Shown one piece after another: positions 45,213 to 53,983 of a stretch of DNA of 64,000 bases (its first letter is position 1; each line of letters begins with the position of its first letter). Where the stretch lies: NCBI GenBank assembly GCA_018434355.1, contig JAHDPL010000027.1, positions 1 to 64,000 on the forward strand, given 5' to 3'. The translations under genes and the position numbers were made by a program. Origin of the DNA: Sporomusaceae bacterium (GTDB lineage: Bacteria > Bacillota > Negativicutes > UBA1444). Under the pieces are notes generated by a model that had not been told where the DNA came from, did no database searches, and saw only the letters and a program-made list of their open reading frames with translations.

Positions 45213-46289
45213 TCAGGACACCTCCCCGGAGCGCCGGCTCCATTTGCTCTTCCACTGTCCGAACAACTCCGGCCGACGGATGAATACGTCACTGGCTACG
45301 ACAAACAAAATCACAAATCCTTGGATAACCATCACAATTGCTGCCGGGATGCTGACAGCCCGCTGCATCATGTCAGCGCCGAGAATCAGTGCGCCAAACA
45401 ACATCGAGGCCGGAATGATGCCGATCGGGTGCAACCGGCCGAACAACGCCGCCACGATCGCACTGAAGCCGTAGCCGGCCGAAATATCCTCAAGCGCCCG
45501 GTGATGCACGCCCAGCACCTCCACCGTGCCTGCCAGACCGGCTAGCGCTCCGGCCAGAAACATCGACAGCGCCATGTAAAACGGCACATTGATTCCGGCG
45601 TAGCGCGCCGCTTGCGGACCGGCCCCCACCGCGCGCAGCCGGTAACCGATCGTCGTGTGCATCAGCAGATAATATACCGCAATTGCCAGTACAATCGCCA
45701 GGATGAATCCGGTACTGAGACGCGAACCGGGAATCAACCGGGTCATCCAGACTACGTCCGTCACGAGAGCCGTTTGCGGCACGCCGGTGCCATAAGTGAC
45801 TTCCTGCGGATCGATCAAAATGCCGCGAATCAGCAGCAGATAAAGTTGGGCTGCGATCTGGTTCAGCATCACGGTGCTGAGGATTTCGTTCACGTTCAGC
45901 CGTGCTTTCAGCACCCCGGCGATGGCGCCCCACAGCCCGCCGGCCAACGCGCCTGCCAAAAGTACAAGTGGAAACAGCACAACGCCAGGCAGGTTCGGCA
46001 TCGCCAGCGCTACGCCGGCCGAAGCGATCGCACCGATCAGAATCTGCCCCTCACCGCCGATATTCAGCACGCCGCAACGGAACGAAATGATGATACCCAG
46101 TCCCGTCAACAGCAGCGGCGTCGTCCGGACCAACGTCTCGGTAAAGCCAAAACTGCTGGAAAACGGCCCTGTCAGCATGACTTTGTAGGCCCGGATCGGG
46201 TCCGATTTCGCCAACAGGATGAATAATGCGCCGATTGCCAGAGCCCCGACCAGTGCCGCCAATAATACGAAAAAAGTCCTGCCTTTCAA
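45213..46289 (-). CDS. Nucleoside ABC transporter permease (NupP/YufP type)
   Basis: 358 residues from the TTG at 46289, which has GGAGG 10 bases upstream; the longer frame to 46370 would translate through the leader hairpin. BPD_transp_2 permease with about nine to ten helices, GVLNIGGEGQILIGAI near residue 90 and VNEILSTVMLNQIAAQ. It is the first gene of the nup-preA-hydA-xdh operon and follows a leader with promoter and strong hairpin. Confidence 0.92.
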   Translation of the reverse strand: MKGRTFFVLLAALVGALAIGALFILLAKSDPIRAYKVMLTGPFSSSFGFTETLVRTTPLLLTGLGIIISFRCGVLNIGGEGQILIGAIASAGVALAMPNLPGVVLFPLVLLAGALAGGLWGAIAGVLKARLNVNEILSTVMLNQIAAQLYLLLIRGILIDPQEVTYGTGVPQTALVTDVVWMTRLIPGSRLSTGFILAIVLAIAVYYLLMHTTIGYRLRAVGAGPQAARYAGINVPFYMALSMFLAGALAGLAGTVEVLGVHHRALEDISAGYGFSAIVAALFGRLHPIGIIPASMLFGALILGADMMQRAVSIPAAIVMVIQGFVILFVVASDVFIRRPELFGQWKSKWSRRSGEVS

Positions 46290-46312
46290 GCTTTGCCTGC
46301 CTCCTACACAAA

Positions 46313-46344
46313 ACGCCCTGCGGCGATTCCCCCCCGCAGAGCGT
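46313..46344 (-). terminator. Leader hairpin (attenuator candidate) before nucleoside transporter
   Basis: On the minus strand ACGCTCTGCGG and CCGCAGGGCGT form 11 consecutive pairs with a ten-base loop, followed by TTTTG. It sits between the promoter at 46396-46424 and the ribosome binding site at about 46300, so it can hardly be only a terminator for ssnA. Confidence 0.75.
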
Positions 46345-46395
46345 CTTCGCTCCAATGCACAAATGTCCATATTTCTATGTTATTTCCCTGCAATA

Positions 46396-46424
46396 GTTTA
46401 CCCTATTTTGCCGCTCTCGTCCAG
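46396..46424 (-). promoter_or_regulatory. Promoter of nucleoside transport/catabolism operon
   Basis: On the minus strand TGGACG (46419-46424) and TAAACT (46396-46401) are 17 bases apart. It lies just after the ssnA stop and gives a leader of roughly 100 bases that contains the hairpin at 46313-46344. Confidence 0.5.
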
Positions 46425-46444
46425 CAAAAAATGCGGAAACAACA

Positions 46445-47773
46445 TCAAAAACGCTGCCAGAGTTTTGTAGCCTGTTGTCTTGCTGCAGCAGTAATTTTAG
46501 CGCTATCGGCCACCAGGATTTGCCGGTCCTGCATCAGCACCCGGCCGTTGACCACCGTCGTGCGCACCGCCCGACCCATGCATCCGAACAGGATATGCGC
46601 GCCGAGGTTATCAGCAGTTAGCGGCGTAGGAGGCTCATAGTCAAGCACAATCACATCGGCTGGCGCACCAGGGACCAGTCGTCCTAACGTTTCGCCATAA
46701 CAGGCCGAAGCAAATGCCGCGTTCTGACCAAACAACATTTCATGCGGCTCGGCCCAGGCAACCGAAGCATCACGCTGTGCATGCTTATGCAACAGGTTGG
46801 CGACTTTCAGCGATTCAAGCATATCGGCGGTATATCCATCCGTCCCCAGACCGACCCGCACTCCCTGACGCAACATCGCCAACACCGGGGCGCAACCGAC
46901 GGCATTGCCCATGTTGGATTCCGGATTGTGCACGACCAACGACTGCTGTTGTTGCAGTATTTCCATCTCGTAAGGATCGACATGAACGCAGTGGGCGGCT
47001 ATCGATGATGGTCCGAGCACGCCGAAATCCCGCAGTCGCTCCACCACCCGCTTGCCGTAACGACGCCGGCAGTCATCGGCATCGGACAGTGCTTCCGACG
47101 TATGGATGTGGCAACCTGCGCCAAGTTCCGCCGCTTGCTCGGCGCTGCGCCGCAACAAATCGTCATTTAGGGTAAACGAAGCATGCAGTCCGAACAAGGC
47201 GCGCCGCATCGGATCATTCGCCTGCTGACAATCGCGGATGTATGCGGCGTTTTCCGCAATGCCCTGCGCGGCCACCACTTCGCCGTCACGGTCCGACACT
47301 TCGTAGCACAGGCATGTGCGCAAGCCTAGTTGTTTTGCCGCATCGGCAACCTGGAACAGACTGCCTTCAACGCAACCGGGACTGGCATGGTGATCAAACA
47401 CCGTGGTCACGCCGTTGCGAATGCAGTCCAGCATCGCCACCGCCGCGCTATAATAGACATCCTCGGACTTCAACACCTTGTCGAGTCGCCACCACAGCCG
47501 TTCCAGAATCTGGCCGAACTCTTGCGGCGACTGCGCCTTAAGATCCATGCCGCGAGCAAAACTACTGTAAAAATGCATATGTGTATTGATCAGACCCGGC
47601 ATGATCAGGCCGCCAGCCGCATCGACAAACGTCGCGCCGTGATATTTTCCTCGCAACATCGTCGTATCGTCGATTTCTACGATCCGGCCTGAATTGATCG
47701 CCACGCAGCCTGATTCAATCATCGGATTTTGGGGTTCCCGCGTTATAACACAACCATTGCCAATCAAAAGCAT
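46445..47773 (-). CDS. ssnA: Putative aminohydrolase SsnA
   Basis: 442 residues. Amidohydrolase-superfamily enzyme: LIMPGLINTHMHFYSSFARGM with the metal HxH, later His residues in HIHTSE and AAHCVHVD, and Asp in GLGTDGYT. This pattern and length match SsnA, a family found with selenium-dependent xanthine dehydrogenase and thought to deaminate or hydrolyse a purine-derived substrate. The metal-binding residues look intact. It starts four bases after the xdhC-type gene, so these two form a separate small operon upstream of the transporter promoter. Confidence 0.92.
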   Translation of the reverse strand: MLLIGNGCVITREPQNPMIESGCVAINSGRIVEIDDTTMLRGKYHGATFVDAAGGLIMPGLINTHMHFYSSFARGMDLKAQSPQEFGQILERLWWRLDKVLKSEDVYYSAAVAMLDCIRNGVTTVFDHHASPGCVEGSLFQVADAAKQLGLRTCLCYEVSDRDGEVVAAQGIAENAAYIRDCQQANDPMRRALFGLHASFTLNDDLLRRSAEQAAELGAGCHIHTSEALSDADDCRRRYGKRVVERLRDFGVLGPSSIAAHCVHVDPYEMEILQQQQSLVVHNPESNMGNAVGCAPVLAMLRQGVRVGLGTDGYTADMLESLKVANLLHKHAQRDASVAWAEPHEMLFGQNAAFASACYGETLGRLVPGAPADVIVLDYEPPTPLTADNLGAHILFGCMGRAVRTTVVNGRVLMQDRQILVADSAKITAAARQQATKLWQRF

Positions 47774-47777
47774 TCTG

Positions 47778-48830
47778 TCAGCCTCCCCTTACTCTTTGTT
47801 CGGCCGCCCGCACCTGAATCAGCTCGCCGACGATGCTTACCGCCAGTTCTTCCGGCGTCTCCGCCCCGATATCCAGCCCGATCGGCGAATGCACCCGCTC
47901 GATTTGTTCTTGCGTAATTCCCTCGTCCCGCAGCGCCTGGTAAATTTTATCCCGTTTGCGTCGGCTGCCGATCATGCCGATATAACCGGCCGAAGTTTGC
48001 AGCGCCTGTGCCAGCACCGTCTTGTCGTGAATGTGGCCGCGGGTCAGGATAACGATATAACAACCGGCGTCAATCGGCAGGCCCGCCCAGTCGGCAAATG
48101 AATCGATCACCCTAATCTCCGTATTCGCCGTGAACCTACTACGATTCGCGTACTCAGCCCGGTCATCCAGCACCACGACCCGAAAGCCCACCCGTTCACA
48201 AAGCGGCGCCACTTGCTGCGAAACATGACCGGCGCCAAAAATCAACACAGTTCGCAGCGGCCGGATCTGCTCCACCAAAAAGCGAGAACCGCCGTATTCT
48301 TCGGTAAATATCGCCGCCGAAGCTTTTTGTCCGGCCCACTCCCTTACCAACGCCGGCGAAAGTTGCAGCGACCCGTGAACTGCATCCGATTCGTCCAACA
48401 AGGCAATTTGCCTGCCCGTTGCATCCGGCAGCCTGCTGATTTCGGTAACCAGCCAGGCTTTCTGCCGACTTGCCAACGCCGATAAGACTGCCTGACAAAC
48501 TGACTGTTCCTGTGCGTTGCCTGTGAAATAGTGCAGCCAGACTTCGCCTTTGCCGCCACAGATCATATCCATCCCGGCCACATCGCTGCCAGTCAGGTCA
48601 AACGTATATATCACCGACTCCGCTTTATCATACAGTGTTCTTGCCAGTTGAACCGCATCATGCTCCAACCGGCCGCCACCGATGGTCCCGCAGATAGAAC
48701 CATCCAGACGTACCAGCATCCTTGCCCCGGCAACCCGCGGCGCCGAACCCTTTGCTTCGAACACCGTCGCAAGCACGACAGGCTGTCCTGCTTGCAACAG
48801 CTTACAACACTCTTGGTAGATTTCGATCAT
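47778..48830 (-). CDS. XdhC/CoxI-family molybdenum cofactor insertion protein
   Basis: 350 residues from the ATG at 48830 (GGAGG six bases upstream; the ATG directly before it is an alternative). N-terminal XdhC/CoxI domain (about 1-90; VLATVFEAKGSAPRVAGARMLV and GTIGGGRLE), then a C-terminal Rossmann domain (about 195-325; VLIFGAGHVSQQVAPL and GMIGSRRKR). Family members bind the molybdenum cofactor and help load it into xanthine dehydrogenase. The context with xdh, mocA, yqeB and yqeC agrees. It is divergent from an HD-GYP gene. Confidence 0.94.
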   Translation of the reverse strand: MIEIYQECCKLLQAGQPVVLATVFEAKGSAPRVAGARMLVRLDGSICGTIGGGRLEHDAVQLARTLYDKAESVIYTFDLTGSDVAGMDMICGGKGEVWLHYFTGNAQEQSVCQAVLSALASRQKAWLVTEISRLPDATGRQIALLDESDAVHGSLQLSPALVREWAGQKASAAIFTEEYGGSRFLVEQIRPLRTVLIFGAGHVSQQVAPLCERVGFRVVVLDDRAEYANRSRFTANTEIRVIDSFADWAGLPIDAGCYIVILTRGHIHDKTVLAQALQTSAGYIGMIGSRRKRDKIYQALRDEGITQEQIERVHSPIGLDIGAETPEELAVSIVGELIQVRAAEQRVRGG

Positions 48831-48945
48831 CATTACCCTCCGTCTTACTAAAACCATTTCGCACTGAATGCCTTTTATATTTTACCACTCTGGCGGCGGA
48901 ACACAGAACCTTTTTTGCAAAACCAACGCTATCTGCGTTGCTATC

Positions 48946-48974
48946 TTGACATTCTAATCGCCGGGCTCTATGAT
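48946..48974 (+). promoter_or_regulatory. Promoter of HD-GYP gene 49041-50087
   Basis: TTGACA (48946-48951), 17-base spacer, TATGAT (48969-48974). A six-base inverted repeat CAACGC/GCGTTG (48924-48940) lies just upstream of the -35 box. The 5' untranslated region would be about 60 bases. Confidence 0.85.
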
Positions 48975-49040
48975 TAATTCTGTTTAGTTTTGCGTTTTCA
49001 GAAAAAATCGATGTTTTCCAATTAAGGGGGGCAATGATCG

Positions 49041-50087
49041 TTGGCCAAAAAGAAACGCATCGACCTGCGCCACGCCAAATCGGGCATGGTGCTGGCAGCG
49101 CCGGTGCTGTCCGAAAACGGACGGGTAATCATCAATGAAGACGTCGCTCTCACCGAAGCAATGCTGCAAAACCTGGCAACCTGGCAAATCCCCGCCATCA
49201 GCATTTGGGACGAGTCAGAGCTGCCTCGTCAATTTTCCGTCACTCACTTCACTGACGAATATGACAGCACGGTGCAACTAGTCGACAGCGCCTTTGCCAG
49301 CATGCGGTTCTGCGGCGAACTGCCGCTGGCCGAAATGCAACAAAATGTCATCAATTCTGTGCTGCAAATGACGGATACAATCGGCGCACTACATCACCTT
49401 CAGGCGATGCGACGTCTCGGCGAATATACGATCCATCATTCGGTCGGCGTCAGCGTAATTTGCGGTGTGCTTGGCAAATGGTTGGGGTATGACGGAACTG
49501 CGCTTCGCGATCTCGTGTTGGCCGGTTTGCTTCATGATATCGGTAAAACGCAAGTGCCGGAGGAACTACTTGGCAAGCCGGAAAAACTGACTGATGAAGA
49601 AATGTCCCAGATGAGACAACACAGCGCCTTGGCAATCCAACTGCTGCGCAAAACTGAAACCGCGACCATGGATGTGGTGTTGGCGATTTTGCAGCATCAC
49701 GAACGGATGGATGGCAGCGGCTACCCGAATGGGTTGCGCGGCGACCAGATTCACCCCTATGCACGTATTCTGGCCGTCGCCGATTTGTACGACGCTGTAA
49801 CCAACGACCGCCCTTTCCAGCAGAAAATGAGTCCTTTTGGCGCCGCCCGACTGATCGCCGGCGATATGTACGACAAGCTCGACACCGCCACCAGCGCAAC
49901 CTTTCTTGAGCATCTTCGCGATTATTTCACCGGAATCCAGGTTCAGCTCAGCGATGGCAGATTAGCGGAAGTCGTAATGATTGGCAGCGACTACACCTTT
50001 CAGCCGGTGGTAAAGACCCAGGATGGAAAATTCATCGATATCGGTCGCACGCCGAGCTTGAAGATTTCTCAATTGGCCGGATCCTGA
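49041..50087 (+). CDS. HD-GYP c-di-GMP phosphodiesterase
   Basis: 348 residues with a TTG start (AAGGGGGG upstream). Same domain plan as the two HD-GYP proteins at 29488-31781: N-terminal DUF3391-like domain (about 1-55), HD-GYP domain (about 115-295) with HDIGK near 165 and [11 protein letters not shown] near 222, and a C-terminal beta segment. All catalytic residues are present. It is monocistronic, with its own near-consensus promoter and terminator, between the purine island and the NikABCDE-like operon. Cytosolic. Confidence 0.93.
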   Translation: MAKKKRIDLRHAKSGMVLAAPVLSENGRVIINEDVALTEAMLQNLATWQIPAISIWDESELPRQFSVTHFTDEYDSTVQLVDSAFASMRFCGELPLAEMQQNVINSVLQMTDTIGALHHLQAMRRLGEYTIHHSVGVSVICGVLGKWLGYDGTALRDLVLAGLLHDIGKTQVPEELLGKPEKLTDEEMSQMRQHSALAIQLLRKTETATMDVVLAILQHHERMDGSGYPNGLRGDQIHPYARILAVADLYDAVTNDRPFQQKMSPFGAARLIAGDMYDKLDTATSATFLEHLRDYFTGIQVQLSDGRLAEVVMIGSDYTFQPVVKTQDGKFIDIGRTPSLKISQLAGS

Positions 50088-50118
50088 TATTCTAAACAAA
50101 AAACACCAAACGAAAGCA

Positions 50119-50168
50119 AGCAGTTGCCTGGTCCGGGTCCAATCCCGCGCCAGACAACTGCTTTTTTC
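50119..50168 (+). terminator. Terminator of HD-GYP gene
   Basis: AGCAGTTG-(C)-CTGG pairs with CCAG-(A)-CAACTGCT across a GC-rich loop, followed by six T. It lies 30 bases after the HD-GYP stop and separates it from the convergent ABC operon. Confidence 0.85.
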
Positions 50169-50185
50169 AAAGCTTTGTCATCATA

Positions 50186-50893
50186 TTACCGGGCCGTCAG
50201 TTTCTCCAATCGGAGCATTTGTCCGGGCAGACACTCCTCGATAATGCGTCCAGCATGCATCACGGCGATCCGGTCGGCGACTTCGGCCAGCGCCTTCAAA
50301 TCATGGGAAATCATTAGAAACGAGGCGCCACTACCTCTTTGCAGCTCACGCAACAATTGCAATATCTGTCGCTGCACCGCTGCATCAAGCGCTGAAGTCG
50401 GTTCGTCCAGAATCACAAAACGTGGCCGACAGATCAGAGCACGAGCCAGATTGACCCGTTGCGCCTGACCGCCGCTCAGGTTGCGCGGCGACTCGTTAAG
50501 CAGCGAAGCCGGAAGGTGAACCGAGTCAAGCGCCTCGGCGATTCGCTCGTTCCGAACAACGGTCGGGACTTCACTCAGATTTCGCAGCGGTTCTTCTAGA
50601 ATGCTCCTTACGGTCCAGCGACTGTTCATCGCTTCGCCAGGATGCTGAAACACCATCTGGACCTGGCGATAAAATGCCTTTCGGTCTGGGTATTCCGCAT
50701 AGTTTCGTCCGTCGAACAACAACGCCCCTGCATCAGGCCGCTCCATCCGCATAGCGATCCGGGCTAGCGTTGTTTTTCCACAACCGCTCTCGCCAACCAG
50801 ACCGACGATTTCATTCTCGCCCACCGCCAGGCACAGTCCGGACAATACCGCATGACGATAAGACTTTTCAATTTGTTCCGCCTGCCAGATCAT
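50186..50893 (-). CDS. Nickel/peptide-type ABC transporter ATPase (NikE-like)
   Basis: 235 residues. Single ABC domain with Walker A GESGCGKTT, signature NLSGGQAQRVNLAR, Walker B FVILDEPTSALD and the switch His in MISHDL. It lacks the long C-terminal oligopeptide-specific extension. It is the last gene of the five-gene operon and overlaps the preceding ATPase by four bases (ATGA). With that protein it would form the ATPase pair of a nickel, metallophore or dipeptide importer. Confidence 0.93.
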   Translation of the reverse strand: MIWQAEQIEKSYRHAVLSGLCLAVGENEIVGLVGESGCGKTTLARIAMRMERPDAGALLFDGRNYAEYPDRKAFYRQVQMVFQHPGEAMNSRWTVRSILEEPLRNLSEVPTVVRNERIAEALDSVHLPASLLNESPRNLSGGQAQRVNLARALICRPRFVILDEPTSALDAAVQRQILQLLRELQRGSGASFLMISHDLKALAEVADRIAVMHAGRIIEECLPGQMLRLEKLTAR

Positions 50894-51618
50894 CGTCGAT
50901 CCCCCGTCATCGCCATCCGGCCGCCTTGCAACATCGCCAGCCGGTCGGCGTAGCGCTCCACCAGATCAAGGTCGTGCGACACGAACAAAACCGCCAGATT
51001 GCGCCGGCGCTGCTGAATCCGGATCTCATCCAGCAAGTCAAGCCTCAGACCAGCATCCAGAGAAGATGTTGGTTCATCAGCCAACAGAAGCTGCGGCTCC
51101 AGCGCCATGGCCATGGCCAGCACCACCCGTTGGCACATGCCGCCGCTCAACTGGTGCGGGTAGGATTCGAAAACCCGCAGAGAGTCGGGCAGATGAAACC
51201 TTTCGAGTAGTTCCAGACTGCGCAGTCGGGCAGCAGTAGCAGCAAGTCCGAGTCGCAATCGGAATAGTTCAGCGACCTGCGAACCGACCGTCCGCACCGG
51301 ATTGAGCGCCGCCACAGCCTGCTGCGGCATGAATCCGATCGAGCCACCTCGTAGCCGGGTCAATCCCGGCTCGTCAAGCGTCGCCACATCTCTGCCCTGA
51401 AAGCAGACCCTACCGGATTGAAGGCTCGTCGGCGGCAGCATCCGCAGAATCGCTCGCAACAAAGTGCTTTTGCCACTGCCGCTCTCGCCAATCAGGCCGA
51501 GCCACTCGCCGGCTTGCATCGCCAAGGAAACATCGGTCAGCGCCGCTACGCTACGGGCCACCGATTCATGGCGAACAGTCAACGAGTCGACTTTCAGCAA
51601 CGCTTCATGGTTTGACAT
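50890..51618 (-). CDS. Nickel/peptide-type ABC transporter ATPase (NikD-like)
   Basis: 242 residues. ABC domain with Walker A GESGSGKST, the GGSIGFMPQQAVAALNP segment typical of the Opp/Nik family, signature LSGGMCQRVVLAMA, Walker B LLLADEPTSSLD and LFVSHDL. The start overlaps the end of the binding-protein gene by 14 bases and the stop overlaps the next ATPase. Confidence 0.93.
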   Translation of the reverse strand: MSNHEALLKVDSLTVRHESVARSVAALTDVSLAMQAGEWLGLIGESGSGKSTLLRAILRMLPPTSLQSGRVCFQGRDVATLDEPGLTRLRGGSIGFMPQQAVAALNPVRTVGSQVAELFRLRLGLAATAARLRSLELLERFHLPDSLRVFESYPHQLSGGMCQRVVLAMAMALEPQLLLADEPTSSLDAGLRLDLLDEIRIQQRRRNLAVLFVSHDLDLVERYADRLAMLQGGRMAMTGDRR

Positions 51619-53110
51619 GAGCCTCTGTCAACCCCCGATACAATTGCCATGTCCCGACCGAAACCTTGTACCCCATTACCTGTTGCTTCATCGCCACGAT
51701 ATTGTTGCGATGAAACAACACGATCACCGGCATCGCCCCGGCTATCGTTTCCTGGATACGGTGATGCAGGCGCAGCCGCTCGGCCGGTTCGGCCGTTGCA
51801 AACAACTGATCGACCAAAACAGTCAATTCCGGCGTCCGGTAAACGTCGAAGGTGGATGTCGGATGGTAATAGCCGCGCCGGTAATGTGAAGACGGTTCAT
51901 CATGCGGGATGAAAGACTGTCCGAGCATGATCAGATCGTAATTTTTCTTTTTCAGCGCGTCCATCAATGCCGCATCTTCCAGAGGCTCCAGAACCGCCGT
52001 CACGCCGACCGCTTTCAGTTCTCCCTGGATCGCGCCGGCCAACAGACTATCCTCGGCATTCTTGGCGCCAAACGCCAGCCGCAGCCGCAGCGGTCGACCC
52101 GCCAACAACTGCTTTGCCCGATCGGGATCGTAAGGAAGCGCAGTATCGCTTTTCATCACGTAATCGCCGTAGGCCGGTGAAAAGAAGGTTTTTCCTGCTT
52201 CTGCATTAGCCCCCAGCAACGAGGGGACAAGTTTGGCGATGTTCAGGCTGTGGCCGATCGCCTGCCGGACCTTAATATCCTGGAGCGCCGGGCTGCTTAC
52301 ATTAAGAAACATGATTTCCGAAGTCTGGCCCAGCCGTTTTTCCATTTTCAATTTCGGATTGCCGCCCAGCCTGGTGGCGGCAGTAAGCGATTGCCGCAGA
52401 CTGATCAGATCGACCGTTCCTGCTTCTAGAGCCATCGCCCGCGAATCGGGATCGCGAATCACCTTGAACACCAATTTTTCATTCTTCGCGCTGCCGCCCC
52501 AATAACTTGAGTTGCGCTTCAATACAAACTCCTGGTCTTTTTGCCAGCTTTCCAGACTGTAAGGACCGGTGCCGATCGCCTTGACCACTTTTCCTGCGGC
52601 ATCGACGCCACTTGTCCCTACGATTGACAGAAACGGAACGGCCAAGTCGGAAGCAAAAGTAAAGGAAGGTTTGTTCATCAAGACCTTGACGATATACTCA
52701 CTGCTCGCTTCAACCGAAGCCACATCCATCAACCAGACCTTGCCGGAACCTTGCCGCAGCCGTTCCAGGTTCTGCTTCACCACTGTTGCTGTCAGCGGCG
52801 AGCCGTCATGGAACTTAACCCCTTGGCGCAGCGTAAACGTCCACGTCTTGCCGTCCGGCGACATCGTCCAGCGTTCCGCCAGCGCGGGAACCAGCTTGAA
52901 GTCGGCGTCCAACTCAACCAGACTGTTGAAAATGAGCGTGCGGAGAAACGGCGACATCGTAGTCCCCGGATCGTAGCCGCCTAGATCGGTGTTTTCGCCG
53001 ATCACTATCTGCTGCGGCGGTGCAGCCGGCGCTGCGCCGCAACCGGCGATTAGCAGGCCGATGAGCAGGCAAGCGATCAGCCACAACGCTTTGTTGTTTT
53101 GTTTCTGCAT
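51605..53110 (-). CDS. NikA-like solute-binding lipoprotein
   Basis: 501 residues from the ATG at 53110 (AAGGGAG upstream). Lipoprotein signal with lipobox IAGC, Cys24. SBP_bac_5 family with LVPALAERWTMSPDGKTWTFTLRQGVKFHDG, AIGTGPYSLESW and FKVIRDPDSRAMALEAGTVDL, closest in feel to nickel-binding NikA-type proteins. Nickel (often as a chelate) or a peptide/opine could be the ligand; binding residues cannot be decided by eye. It lies between the second permease and the first ATPase, an order different from nikABCDE. Confidence 0.9.
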   Translation of the reverse strand: MQKQNNKALWLIACLLIGLLIAGCGAAPAAPPQQIVIGENTDLGGYDPGTTMSPFLRTLIFNSLVELDADFKLVPALAERWTMSPDGKTWTFTLRQGVKFHDGSPLTATVVKQNLERLRQGSGKVWLMDVASVEASSEYIVKVLMNKPSFTFASDLAVPFLSIVGTSGVDAAGKVVKAIGTGPYSLESWQKDQEFVLKRNSSYWGGSAKNEKLVFKVIRDPDSRAMALEAGTVDLISLRQSLTAATRLGGNPKLKMEKRLGQTSEIMFLNVSSPALQDIKVRQAIGHSLNIAKLVPSLLGANAEAGKTFFSPAYGDYVMKSDTALPYDPDRAKQLLAGRPLRLRLAFGAKNAEDSLLAGAIQGELKAVGVTAVLEPLEDAALMDALKKKNYDLIMLGQSFIPHDEPSSHYRRGYYHPTSTFDVYRTPELTVLVDQLFATAEPAERLRLHHRIQETIAGAMPVIVLFHRNNIVAMKQQVMGYKVSVGTWQLYRGLTEAHVKP

Positions 53111-53140
53111 GAATAAAACTCCCTTCACGACTGTTGCTTT

Positions 53141-53983
53141 CTATGGTTGCCGGGTTGTCGACTCGGATAATAGTTGCAATGCCAGCACAACGCCGGCAAT
53201 CATCACGCCCGGCCAGAGGATCAGTTGCGGCGCGACCTGCATATAGGCCTTGCCTTCGCTCAGCATCGCGCCCCACTCCGGGGCTGGCGGCTGGGCGCCA
53301 AGACCCAGAAAAGACAACCCGGCAATGCTGATGATAATCCGTCCGTAATCGAGCGTAGCAATCACCGCCACCGCCGGCGCGACTTCAGGCAGGATATGTC
53401 GGCGCAAGAGGTCGAACGGCGATGCTCCGGCGATACGGGAGGCCTGGACATAGGTGCGCTCACGCAGACTCAGCGTCATGTTGCGGACGATCCGGGCGTA
53501 GCCGACCCAATGCACCAGGCAGAGAGCCAATACGGCATTTTCCAGTCCCGGCCCCAGCACGCCGGCAATTGCCAAAGCCAAAATCAGGCCGGGAAACGCC
53601 ATCACACCCTCCAACAGCCGTTGCACCAGGTAATCGCAGCGACCGCCAAAAAAACCCGCCACCAGGCCGATCGTTGCGCCGACCGACACAGTGACAACCA
53701 ACACTACCGCCGCCGACAACAGCGAATTGCGAGCCCCGTGAATAATACGTGAAAACACGCAGCGTCCCAGTGAATCTGTCCCCAGCGGATATTCAACGGA
53801 TGCCGGCTGCAGACGATTTGTCACATCGACCTGCAACGGATCATGTGGCGCCAACGCGCCGGCAAAAATTGCCATGCCGATATAGAGGAGCAGAATCAAC
53901 AGGCTACCCTTACGCAGCAACGACGTTTTTCCGCATAGCGTCCTGCCCCAAATCTCGATCAGACCATTCGTCTGGCAGCTCAT
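53141..53983 (-). CDS. Nickel/peptide-type ABC transporter permease (NikC-like)
   Basis: 280 residues, about six helices. BPD_transp_1 domain with HPLGTDSLGRCVFSRIIHGARNSL-like start and the coupling loop ASRIAGASPFDLLRRHILPEVAP. The C-terminus (LALQLLSESTTRQP) diverges from the usual LGDGLRD ending of this family. It is coupled to the other permease by an ATGA overlap. Confidence 0.93.
   Translation of the reverse strand: MSCQTNGLIEIWGRTLCGKTSLLRKGSLLILLLYIGMAIFAGALAPHDPLQVDVTNRLQPASVEYPLGTDSLGRCVFSRIIHGARNSLLSAAVVLVVTVSVGATIGLVAGFFGGRCDYLVQRLLEGVMAFPGLILALAIAGVLGPGLENAVLALCLVHWVGYARIVRNMTLSLRERTYVQASRIAGASPFDLLRRHILPEVAPAVAVIATLDYGRIIISIAGLSFLGLGAQPPAPEWGAMLSEGKAYMQVAPQLILWPGVMIAGVVLALQLLSESTTRQP

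Noticed and set aside
46290-46401. Purine riboswitch before the nucleoside transporter operon
   Set aside because: The conserved three-way-junction core (TATA/ATATGG...TCTACC type elements) is not present. Only a hairpin and possible antiterminator are seen, reported as a separate finding.
48975-49040. c-di-GMP riboswitch in the HD-GYP leader
   Set aside because: The leader is about 60 bases, A/T-rich, and lacks the GEMM-type paired helices.
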